NCBI RefSeq assembly: GCF_037975245.1
Contig: NC_092569.1
Coordinates: 12,701,001 to 12,735,000, forward strand
Source of the DNA: Apostichopus japonicus
Taxonomy: Eukaryota; Echinodermata; Holothuroidea; Aspidochirotida; Stichopodidae
Length of the DNA stretch: 34,000 bases
Direction: 5' to 3'
Part shown: piece by piece, positions 23,786 to 32,399 of the stretch
How the letters are laid out: the number at the start of each line of letters is the position of its first letter
Position numbering within the stretch: the stretch's first letter is position 1
The notes under the pieces: generated by a model
The model's input: only the letters and a program-made list of their open reading frames with translations
The model's database searches: none
Told to the model about the DNA's origin: nothing
Position numbers and translations under genes: made by a program

Positions 23786-24046
23786 TCCCCGAAAATACAC
23801 ACACAGCTTGCTACCGTCGGTAATTAGACACTAGGGCACAGTCAATGCATACAGCTACGGTCAATACCCACAACACAGTGTACATAGCAGCGATGGACAT
23901 CTCAGGTCTAGATAAAAGATAACAAGGTATCACGTTTCATTAAAGTCTGAATTTTGTAGCGACAAGAAGAAAACTTCACTTGCAAGCAACGGAGAAGTTA
24001 ACTTTTTCAGAGCGCCGCACGGGGTTTGTGGCGAGTCTTCAATGCC
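23786..24046. mobile_element. MITE, copy 3, left-truncated
   Basis: From CCCCGAAAATACACACACAG onward this matches the inner and right parts of the two full copies, up to the terminal CTTCAATGCC. The left third and its TTAA are missing and replaced by the 60-bp minisatellite. The right end is not followed by TTAA. It is more similar to copy 2 at the ACACAGTGTACATAGCAGCG word and to copy 1 at AGCGACAAG, so it descends from neither directly. Confidence 0.75.
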
Positions 24047-25132
24047 GAAAATAATTCTCCTGAATCACCACAGGGCACCCTTGCAAGCTTTTATTGACTA
24101 ATGGATGTGTTATACTGAGGCTCAACTACGCACTGTCTACCAATTGACTGTGTATTCAGTTACCGTCTGGATTAAGTGTTTGTGTACCTTCGTGTATCTA
24201 GAATTTGATTTATATAGATCAACGGCTTTTGAAGGTAGCACACAAGAACTATTGCGACCATCGCTGATTAACACTTTTTGATGTTTGTACGAATTCATTG
24301 CAAAATTAACACGCTTTGCACATTGATCATATCTGAAATGTCATGTCGTGTTGTATTGAAGTAGTTTATCAATTCTAAACTAGACTTTGTCCTTTTAGAG
24401 TACCTGAACAACATTAATGACATGTCATATACAGAGTAGTAAAGGAAACTATACAACGGAATTATTTTATCCCCCGGATAAAAAAGTCAGAGGGAGATTA
24501 TGCAAAGTCACACCTGTATTTTACTGAAAAATACGACATATTTTAACAGTGTTGAAAACCTTATCAAACCTGTATTAATTAATAATTTACATTTATTTAT
24601 CTTATATTTGTTACCCCGCCAAAAAATAAAGCAAAATAAATACAAAGCTATTGATTTGATGGTGATCTGGTCTAAGCGTCGGTAGCGAGCAATTTTCCTT
24701 CCAATTGGATATTTCTTCTGACATTACATGAGTATATAGAGCAATGAGCTGTCAATAACATACAAAGAAAGTACGAACGTTAATTAAATGAATTCAATAT
24801 GTGTTTTCTCCTTTTAATTTGTCTCTATAACGGATAATCAACAAAGTCTAACATTTTTTCAATCTTACCAGTGATAAGTTCTGTTACTTACTACTTTTTT
24901 TGTTGATTGAAATCCTTTTTTTCTCCCCTTTTTCGTTGAAGGATGCATTTGGATAGGTGGTGTTGTGTTTATGATTTTTAATTCTATTTATATTACTTTT
25001 TAGTGTAGCGCCACCTTTTTCTTTTCGACTACTGAGATCTGTTAGATCGTTTTGGTTACAATTTGTCACGTTTTTCAACTCAGAAGCATCGCTTAGTTTA
25101 GATGCGAACATTTAGCCTTAATCTTGCTCATT
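24047..25132. other. Unannotated stretch
   Basis: No recognisable gene. Short frames at 24500-24685 (plus) and 24884-25111 (minus) are lysine- or asparagine-rich and reflect AT-rich sequence. I looked for a proximal snRNA promoter element before 25133 and did not see a convincing one. Confidence 0.4.
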
Positions 25133-25180
25133 ATCGCTTCTCGGCCTTTTGGCTAAGATCATGTGTAGTATCTGTTTCTT
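25133..25180 (+). pseudogene. U2 snRNA 5'-end fragment
   Basis: The first 48 nt match the highly conserved 5' end of U2 snRNA. This includes ATCGCTTCTCGGCCTTTTGG and most of the branch-point-pairing region around GTGTAGTATCTG, with one visible change (ATCATGTG where ATCAAGTG is usual). After TCTGTT the sequence leaves U2, and the Sm site and 3' stem-loops are absent. It cannot make a functional snRNA. It could be a self-primed 3'-truncated retropseudogene, or a U2 gene interrupted by another element. Confidence 0.8.
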
Positions 25181-25206
25181 TTCGAGGGAATGGTGAAACA
25201 CACCCG

Positions 25207-25280
25207 ACGATGATCACACAGTCCCAGTCCCGATGTAAGGGGACTGAGATTGAGAGCGGATCAGCCGTTCGGTAGTTTGG
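25207..25280 (+). repeat. Single diverged unit related to the 60-bp minisatellite
   Basis: The words TGATCACACAG, CGATGTAAGGGGACTGAG, TTGAGAGCGGATCA and GTTTGG follow each other in the same order and spacing as in the minisatellite at 23369-23785, with a few insertions. It lies 27 bp beyond the end of the U2-like fragment. It may be a source or relic of the same repeat family. Confidence 0.55.
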
Positions 25281-26075
25281 TTTTTCGTGCCCAGGTTCTT
25301 TCCTGGGTGACTTTTCTTAAAAAGTGTCTTGCTCATTTCTTAACTTTGAGTGTGATAGTCTGTGACTACTTGTTGTATTTTTACACTGCTAATTTAGGAT
25401 TACAAATTTGTCAATCACAGATATTACTGGCCAGTTTTCGCTGTGATTTTGAGAGGTGCCCTAAGGTTTTTTATCCTCCATTTATGTATGACCGTATACC
25501 AATTCCGCTACGTTCCAGTACTACATTGTTGCTTACGGTTTGTGGGATTTTATGCATACTTGGGCTTACACGTTAACTGGTTGGTCGTTAGGGTTTTGTT
25601 TAAGTCATACAAGGTTGTGTATTGTGGTATTTCTTGGTATCTTTATTATTGCACGCGTACTTCATATCTATGCTTGGGAATTCTATTTACCATCACAACT
25701 CATTCAGTATGTTTCTTTACCTTTGGCTTCTAATTGCGTGATATGTAAACATTGTTATATGTGCATGATGCGCGTACAGGGTATATGTGTATATAGGTCA
25801 TATTTTGGTTGAATGGAGTTTAGGGTGGACCTTTGTTTACTCAATTTTATACAGTTACATGTTATGTGTTCCCTACTTTGACTTTGAAGTGGACAGTTTC
25901 GGATAACCACAAGAATGACAGTCAGTACTTATTTACCTTATCTATGTTATTTTTCACAGCCTTTTGCGTCTTGACCAGCACAGTTAATCTGTCGCCAGGA
26001 ATGTCATCTTCTTGTGGAATATGTTACCTTTTGCTTGTTTTCATAACATGTATATTATCTCATTTTGTTATTTAG
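25250..26075 (+). other. T-rich region with overlapping open frames
   Basis: Frames at 25250-25576, 25443-25733, 25540-25812 and 25833-26075 succeed each other on the plus strand. All encode hydrophobic, cysteine- and tyrosine-rich peptides because the strand is T-rich. I recognise no domain. A small hairpin, CCCAGG and CCTGGG around TTCTTT, lies at about 25291-25308. It could be a decayed mobile element body or ordinary T-rich DNA. Confidence 0.3.
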
Positions 26076-27776
26076 ACGTAGTTTTTCCTTTGTTTATTTC
26101 AGTTTTATCGTCAACTCACTCATTGAACCAAATGTGCTTGTGTATTGACTTTCTTCAGCACGAACACTTGTATTAAACTGCTGGCAAACGTTCAGAATCT
26201 CGCCACGGTTTATTACTGTAATGCGCATGCGCGCTACAATATTGGGATTATTAGCCCGCTCCATCATCTACATGGCTGGCTGGTGAATACCAGCTTAACA
26301 TACACTCTTCATAGCAATCTCAAAGGCAAAGGTTGGCTACGCAGGAAAAAAATCCAGACTCAGATTTGCAAAGAATTGTGGCGGCGAACATTTAATTATG
26401 AACACGTAAATACAATAAATCTCATTGGGTAGCATTCTTCTTCAAAACAATACGTACAATTCTCTACTTTGGTTCTTTATTCTCGAATTGAACAATACAC
26501 GTAACATTTGAACGCATTTGAGTAAAAAACATCCTGCAAAAAAGTTGCAAGCATGAAAAGTTAATCATATTTATCCGCAACGACTCGGCGTTATGTGTAC
26601 TATAGGCACTTGTAACGTTATTATTGTGGCATGGCATTATTATCTACTATGGCCGTGTATGGCAAATATTACAGATGGAGTAACATTTGCAATGATAGAC
26701 TATAGGCCTACATGTATTCGTTAGATTAATCATCCATAACGCCTTCGGTGCAAATCACGGTATGTTCGTAAAATTTCGCTAACTAGGCGAGGATACAGTA
26801 ACGTTAACTTGTTGTTCAATTGACCCATCAGGACTCTGTGTATTCTCTGTCACGTCCGTAATAGGCGTGACTAGTGATTGAGAGCTTGGACCTGATAGTT
26901 TTAGTCATAATTTAATAGTTTATATTGCAGACACATGCGAGCTAAAGGATTGTTTATAAATATAACACAGTATAGCCTAGCTTTGGTCTACGTTAAGGGA
27001 CCAAACGGGACCAAAATCTTCAAAGGGGGTTCCAGCAACAAAGACCCTTCCATTGAATATGAACAACTAAATAACGTTGACCTTCACCACGAACTACAAT
27101 GACATGTGTTTGTATACAAATACAGTTGTTGTATAGTCTTTGTTTTGGGGTTTGAAGAAAAAGCGGTTATCTGACTGTACAGCGCCCTCACTTTTTTCAC
27201 ATAATTTCGTTAATGACCAGTTAGTGATAAACATTATTATTATATTTTTTTCGGAGCATTAGCTACCAAAAACATTGTTAGGCTATCCACTGTACATTAG
27301 TTGATGAATAATCATGTGAATTATGGAATCGATCTGCTTTGTAATCTAATTCTCACAATAATCAGATGAAAAGTGGTGCATGAAATAATATACTATTTTG
27401 ATGTCTAAGTGTTAACTCTCTGATTTAACTGGCGGTTGGCCCTCTTGTATATCACTAACACTTTTCAAGATAATGATGACGAACCTTCACCTCATTGAAT
27501 CTGAGATTACACCACATACTAGACCAATCATAGCTGAAAATGCTCTCTAGACCTTCTCCATGGTAAGTTTCCATTTAGACTGTAAGTGTTAGATAGAGAC
27601 TGAAAGGTCCTGCTTTACTGGAACCGATTGTAATAGCTATCAGAATCACAACTGGAACATCAATGGATCATGTGCCATCAGCCGATACCCATAGCTAGTA
27701 CAGTAACTACTGGTGCCACCTGTAACGCATGTTACCGTGTTACAAACACAAAACAGTAATTACTGATGCACAAAAG
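26076..27776. other. Unannotated stretch
   Basis: A perfect NRF-1-like word TGCGCATGCGCG lies at 26222-26233 within otherwise AT-rich DNA, and a 95-codon frame (26145-26432) spans it. No domain is recognised and no exon can be defended. The rest shows no structure that I can name. Confidence 0.35.
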
Positions 27777-27970
27777 CTTAACAAGACAGAGGAGCTCTGT
27801 TCTCGTTGAAGAGATCGCCCACAAATAAAATCCCTTCTTTATAAAAAATATTGTTAAAAGCTACATTTACATTCATGCGTAAGTGAGAGTTATTCCACAT
27901 ATATTCATCTCCGATAGAGTCCGTGGGTGGCATATAAGTGATGCCACACCACGCCTCACATATTTGTTTA
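27777..27970 (-). pseudogene. L1-like LINE C-terminal fragment, copy 1
   Basis: On the minus strand this encodes a segment with ICEAWCGITYMP, then DSIGDEYMWNNSHLRMN, FYKEGILFVGDL and FNENRAPLSC. The same segment occurs in the larger LINE at 30815-30988. The pattern of a WNNS motif followed by FYKEGI and DLFNENG is typical of the C-terminal region of L1/Tx1-like ORF2 proteins in marine animals. Homology stops abruptly on both sides, leaving only about 65 codons. This copy keeps a 7-codon segment (VNVAFNN region) that the larger element has lost through an in-frame 21-bp deletion. Confidence 0.75.
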
Positions 27971-28016
27971 CGTCTATCGCATTCAACACGGCGTTGTGCG
28001 TGTTTCTCGTACTCCA

Positions 28017-28022
28017 CTGGTC
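28017..28022. repeat. Left target-site duplication CTGGTC
   Basis: CTGGTC here is repeated exactly at 28693-28698, on either side of the foldback element. It is read as a 6-bp target-site duplication. Confidence 0.55.
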
Positions 28023-28692
28023 TATGGCGGGCCATCAGTCTCAAATCATGGGAGATCGACTTATACCGATTTAAATCGACATATACCAGTTTCCCTCGAC
28101 ATATCACCGATTTATTTTACTTATCATCGATTTAAATCGACATATACCAGTTTACTTCGACATATCATCGATTTATTTTACATATCATCGATTTAAATCG
28201 ACATATACCAGTTTCATTCTACATATCATCGATTTATTTTACATATCATCGATTTAAATCGATGATAAGTAAAATAAATCGATGATATGTAGAATAAATC
28301 GATGATATGTCGATTTAAATTGACATATACCAGTTTCATTCTACATATCATCGATTTATATCGACATATACCAGTTTACTTCGACATATCATCGATTTAT
28401 TTTACTTATCATCGATTTAAATCGATGATAAGTAAAATAAATCGATGATATGTAGAATGAAACTGGTATATGTCGATTTAAATCGATGATATGTAGAATG
28501 AAACTGGTATATGTCGATTTAAATCGATGATATGTAAAATAAATCGATGATATGTCGAAGTAAACTGGTATATGTCGATTTAAATCGATGATAAGTAAAA
28601 TAAATCGATGATATGTCGAGGGAAACTGGTATATGTCGATTTAAATCGGTATAAGTCGATCTCCCATGATTTGAGACTGATGGCCCGCCATA
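28023..28692. mobile_element. 670-bp foldback element with near-perfect arms
   Basis: The outer arms 28023-28236 and 28479-28692 are inverted copies of each other with only one mismatch seen, near 28107. The outermost part starts TATGGCGGGCCATCAGTCTC and is unique. It is followed by repeats of a unit containing CATCGATTTAAATCGACATA and TACCAGTTT. The centre is not a simple loop: unit orientation flips near 28255 and again near 28420, each flip centred on CATCGATTTAAATCGATG, so there are nested palindromes. A 6-bp direct repeat flanks the element. It has no transposase. The architecture matches foldback elements, such as Drosophila FB or sea urchin TU, in having long arms partly made of tandem repeats. 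Confidence 0.85.
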
Positions 28693-28698
28693 CTGGTC
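28693..28698. repeat. Right target-site duplication CTGGTC
   Basis: Exact partner of 28017-28022. Confidence 0.55.
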
Positions 28699-30004
28699 AT
28701 GGTCCATGCGACAAAACCAGAAGACCTAGAAAAGTGACTAAGGAGACATGGTGTTATGATGAGTATTTGTGCATTAACCGTGTTATAGCGGTTCGGGCAC
28801 TGGATAAAGTATTGAACCTCCTGGGTTTGATTGTCATTCTTGGAAAATGTAACCATGACTGGTGTCACACGATTATCGACCCATAGGTATGCTACTCAAG
28901 TTAAAATAGAGGTATATTTTAAACAGAGGTGATATGTGAATTATAAAAAAAACACATATAGTATATGTAGTAGGCTACTGTGACAGAACAATAACAATGT
29001 AACGGGCATATACACTTAATTCTATACTTTAAATGTATACACATCCGCTTAGTGACTTTGTTGTTGCTAAACAGACTGAAAACCAAAATACTTCAGACAA
29101 GCTAATGAAAGCACACGACAGGAGAGAACGGGGGGGGGGGGGGGGGAGCACGGCTGTTACCAAGCTGTATAGTTATGGGGACTACCAAGATAACCACAGG
29201 GAGTACCGACATCTGAAGCCTTTACTGGTTCTTACTTCCATTTGTTTCTTGTTGAACATAGAATGGCGTAAATTTCACAACATCATATTTTATGTTGAAC
29301 CTTTCAATGTATTTCTTTCCATATATAAAATAATATTAATAATCGACAGTGTTACCATCAGAACTCGCAACATGTCTTGTAAGGCGAAAGGTTCTGTTAT
29401 TCAGTCGAAATATGTACCTTATTTGCTAAATGAGACTAGTTACTAGGTACAGCAACTCGTTCGTGACAGTAGGTTATTGATTATGACAAAAATACTACAT
29501 TGTTGTGTTAGTGAAAAGTATCAAATTTAGTTTATTTTTCTTGTTGTATCTTCATAGAGGTCTACGAAATATTACTAACTTAATGCAGCGATCTGAACAA
29601 AATAGGATCTTTTAAACTTTTGGCAATTCCAAATATCAAGTATAGATTATTTTCATCAATACTTATTGTTTGTTTAAAAATTCGATTCATTTCTGTTAAG
29701 ATATCTAATAAAGACAATTCTGAAAACGTCACTTGGACATCAAAGAAGGTAGTTGTGCTTACTACCATTCCTACACGAAAGGATAATCACACGTGAATAT
29801 TTTAACCAATTAACTGAAAGTTACTCATAGCAACCTACCCCACAATATACCCCACCGTCTAAAAATAAGGCATAATTTATGCAAATAGCACAAACGTTAG
29901 CATAATTAAATGACATTTATGACGACTGAAACTATAGAGAATACTAAAGGTAGAGATATATATCCACAGTTACTGCAGTGTTAGGTAAAATACTCATTGC
30001 ACTA
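28699..30004. other. Unannotated stretch
   Basis: A G tract lies at about 29131-29146 inside a 137-codon plus-strand frame (29033-29446), which therefore has a glycine run. The peptide shows no known domain. Nothing else is recognised. Confidence 0.4.
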
Positions 30005-30736
30005 CTTCATTAATACATGTCATTTGACATATTTGCATATTCAAACATTGAATTGAAATTGATAAATCTTGATTTCCAAGGCTTTTAACCAACATTTTGA
30101 ACCAATTTGCTATCTACATGATATTGGTATACTGATATTTTTTTTAATAAGAATGAACTTGAAAGTGCAAAGAAAAAAATGATGCTCATTAAAAAATGTT
30201 CATTAAACTTCCCAGTCAATTTTCTTTTTAATGATTTGCTTCAATCAATTTTATCATTAATATATCTACAGTAAGGTAGGTATTTAACCAGTCTCTCTCT
30301 TCAGAGTCATAACAATGCTTACACTTCAACTCCATTCATTGCTTCAAATAAGGAGCATATGCGTTTTCAGTGATATTTTGTGAACATTCAATATCTTTTT
30401 TTATTACTTTTCGAATTCATAAAGAGTCTTTCTAGTTACAATAGCGCGTCTGCTTTACCTGGGAATAAATAAAAGGTTATCAAGTAAAGCATATAAACTG
30501 CAATTGAAAATGGATTTACTGAATAGAATGGGAGACGCTTTATGCCAAACCATATCTCCTGTATAAGTATATACGTTATATATTGCTGGAAGATTGATTT
30601 ATTGACTACTTCTAATGAAGATAACTAAATGTAAACCTAAGTGACAAAAGCTGATCTTCCGGCAATGACGTAATCACAGTATCGTTTTACAATTCGTGCT
30701 CTGATGTTGATACTTATTCGATTCGTCTAAGCAGCT
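30005..30736 (-). mobile_element. 3' UTR region of the L1-like LINE
   Basis: About 30005-30525 is repeated at 32400-32893 in the same orientation. Shared words include TATTGGTATACTGATAT, AGAGTCATAACAATGCTTAC and ACTCCATTCATTGCTTCA. It lies downstream of the LINE C-terminus on the minus strand and both copies end at the same point (CTTCATTA on the plus strand). It is therefore best read as the family's 3' untranslated tail. No stop-free frame exists. The link to the LINE is inferred from position. Confidence 0.6.
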
Positions 30737-31014
30737 TTATGGTAATACATGTACATTAATTAAGCCCCAATAAATTGTAATCGGGAAAGCACTCAGCTGG
30801 TATTTATTTGCAAAAGATTTACAAGACAGAGGAGCTCCGTTCTCGTTGAAGAGATCGCCTACAAATAAAATCCCTTCTTTATACAAAATATTCATGCGTA
30901 AGTGAGAGTTATTCCACATACATTCATCTCCGATAGAGTCCGCACGTGGCATATAAGTGATGTCACACCACGTCTCACATATTTGTTTAATAAAACCTTT
31001 CGAAATGTTCTTGA
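30737..31014 (-). pseudogene. LINE ORF2 C-terminal segment, copy 2
   Basis: The frame encodes ISKGFIKQICETWCDITY, then DSIGDECMWNNSHLRMN, LYKEGILFVGDLFNENG, and a tail including FANKYQLSAFP and WGLINV. The tail matches the common LINE pattern of a KY-L--FP segment followed by a GLIN motif. It ends at a TAA at 30737, probably earlier than in an intact protein. Compared with the fragment at 27777-27970 it lacks 21 bp, in frame. Upstream, the reading frame continues across the MITE insertion point when the insertion and one target copy are ignored. Confidence 0.75.
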
Positions 31015-31325
31015 CATCAGATCAGGCGCGTAGCCAAGGGAGCGAAGGGGCGACCACCTCCCCCCTCCCCCTCCCTCTTGAGCATAGTTTTTGTACGTTT
31101 TTATGATATCGTTAGTAATTTCAAATAGAAAATGCTTAGATGCAGACTTGCAAGGCCTGGGAAGTGCCATTTCCAGCGATCTGGGAGGCATTTTCGGCCA
31201 AACTTTTCTTGTACGTTTTGCTCCAACGCTTTCATAGTTTCCAGTCCCGAATCTACGGCTCTGATAATTTGCCTACAGGTTCGCCCCTCCTATGGCAAAT
31301 TCTTCGCTACGCGTCTGCATCAGAT
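31015..31325. mobile_element. hAT-type MITE nested in the LINE
   Basis: The insert 31023-31317 (295 bp) is bracketed by an exact 8-bp duplication CATCAGAT at 31015-31022 and 31318-31325. Its ends are inverted repeats: CAGGCGCGTAGCCAAG on the left, and CAGACGCGTAGCGAAG from the right on the minus strand, 14 of 16 bases identical. An 8-bp duplication with ends starting CAG is characteristic of hAT transposons. The interior has no transposase, so it is non-autonomous. Small frames at 31132-31370 lie inside it and are not genes. The perfect duplication implies that it inserted after the LINE and has changed little at its borders. Confidence 0.85.
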
Positions 31326-31820
31326 TTCTTACAATTGCACTTAAAAAACAGTGTTTTTACCAAAGGATAGTAAGTAGATATCAAAGTAAACTTTCCACGG
31401 TCCATCCATATCGATTGTATAACGGCGGAACCAGGTGCACTTCAGACTTTTAACAAAACTCTCAATGTGAGGTACCTTTAAACCCCTCTCTCCTAATCAA
31501 TTTATTATCGATGAACGTTTAACTTTGTCTGGATTGCCATGCCAAACAAAATCAAAGATGATGTGATCAACCCTCTTTAATGAAGCTTTATGGCGGATTT
31601 GGAAATTAGAAACAAATATTGGCCTACTAGCTGAGAAAGCGCGAGACTTTGAACAATTGTATTCCTTCCCACTGGGGTTAAACTGCTAGTAGACCAAATA
31701 CATTAACAATTTTTAGGAATGAGATTCAATCGAAATAGATCGTCGCCGTTATTAGTAAAGACAATGCCTAAGAATTTTACTGGACCTCGAGTAGGTTTAA
31801 TACCGACATCATAAATGAAC
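31326..31820 (-). pseudogene. LINE ORF2 post-RT region
   Basis: In shifting frames the minus strand encodes GPVKFLGIVFTNNGDDLFRL, then GRNTIV-like and SLALSQLV words, IIFDFVWHGNPDKVKR, a stop, and GLKVPHIESFVKSLKCTWF followed by DGPWKVYFDI. These words, in this order, match the region between RT and the C-terminus of L1-like ORF2 proteins. Frame shifts near 31715 and 31590 and stops make it non-functional. Confidence 0.75.
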
Positions 31821-31826
31821 ACTGGA

Positions 31827-32399
31827 CTATGGTGAATAAAAGGGCCCAACGGAAACAGAGAAGAAATTCACAGCACGATCAGACGAGAGCTTGAAGTTAT
31901 TAAGAACACGAAGAATTTCCTTTAGAGAATGTCTGTTATGATCAATGTAAAATACAGTGTAATCCGCGTATTGAAGCAACCCTGTGTCATTTCCAGCAAT
32001 ATAAATTCCCCTTAGAATGTTATTACAATTAATTTTTAAAGCTAGAATTTCTACACACAGAATAAAAATGTAAGGGCATAAGGAGCAGCCTTGCCTAACA
32101 CCTCTATTAATTAAAAAGAAGCCTGTAGTATAACCATTGTTACAAATACAAACATTACTGTTGTTATAGAGAACATGAAACCACTTTTTAAAGCTATTGC
32201 CGAAATAGTGGAATAAAGTTCTACTCCACACTGTCAAAGACTGTCTCAAAGTCAACCATAAAAAGAAAACCTGGTACATTTTTCTCAAAAGTATAATTTA
32301 TCAGATCTAAAACAAATCTAATATTTTCGCCAATGAATTTTCCTTTAATGAAAACGCTTTGCCCGAGGACCGATTACTTTCGGAATAACGAGTTTTAAT
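31827..32399 (-). pseudogene. LINE reverse transcriptase domain, degenerate
   Basis: The domain starts with IPKVIGP and then QSVFIKGKFIGENIR, after a one-base frame change. It continues through GFLFMVDFE...DSVE to a stop, shifts frame, and carries on as FGNSFKKW, GYTTGFF, RGVRQGCSLCPYIFILC and LLQYADYTVF. These are the canonical blocks of non-LTR retrotransposon RT, including the RQGC block and the catalytic YADD box, here mutated to YADY. A 153-codon frame at 31827-32288 covers the better preserved part. It ends at KLSSDRAVNF followed by an unrelated tail. The enzyme cannot be active. Confidence 0.85.

Larger units (their letters stand above)
30005..32399 (-). pseudogene. 5'-truncated L1-like LINE, broken and interrupted
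   Basis: Read on the minus strand the element runs from reverse transcriptase (32399-31827) through the post-RT domain (about 31815-31326) and the C-terminal segment (31014-30737) to a 3' UTR. The endonuclease domain and ORF1 are missing. At least three frame changes, an in-frame stop after DSVE and further stops disrupt it, and the catalytic box reads YADY where YADD is required. A 295-bp MITE lies inside. It is a dead copy. Similarity to L1/Tx1-type ORF2 proteins rests on RT motifs and on the WNNS...FYKEG C-terminal pattern; the exact clade is uncertain. Confidence 0.8.

Noticed and set aside
27778-28196. Frames sharing the peptide VYVDLNRYKSISHDLRLMAR with frames at 28608-28886
   Set aside because: The shared peptide is produced by the two inverted arms of the foldback element, not by paralogous genes.
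28023-28692. CRISPR-like array, because of regularly repeated units
   Set aside because: Units are contiguous, change orientation and have no unique spacers. The surroundings are animal repeat DNA.
29033-29446. 137-codon plus-strand frame
   Set aside because: It crosses a long G tract giving a glycine run, and its peptide has no recognisable domain or splice context.
31132-31370. Two overlapping plus-strand frames of 70-76 codons
   Set aside because: They lie mostly within the hAT-type MITE, which has defined borders and no coding role.
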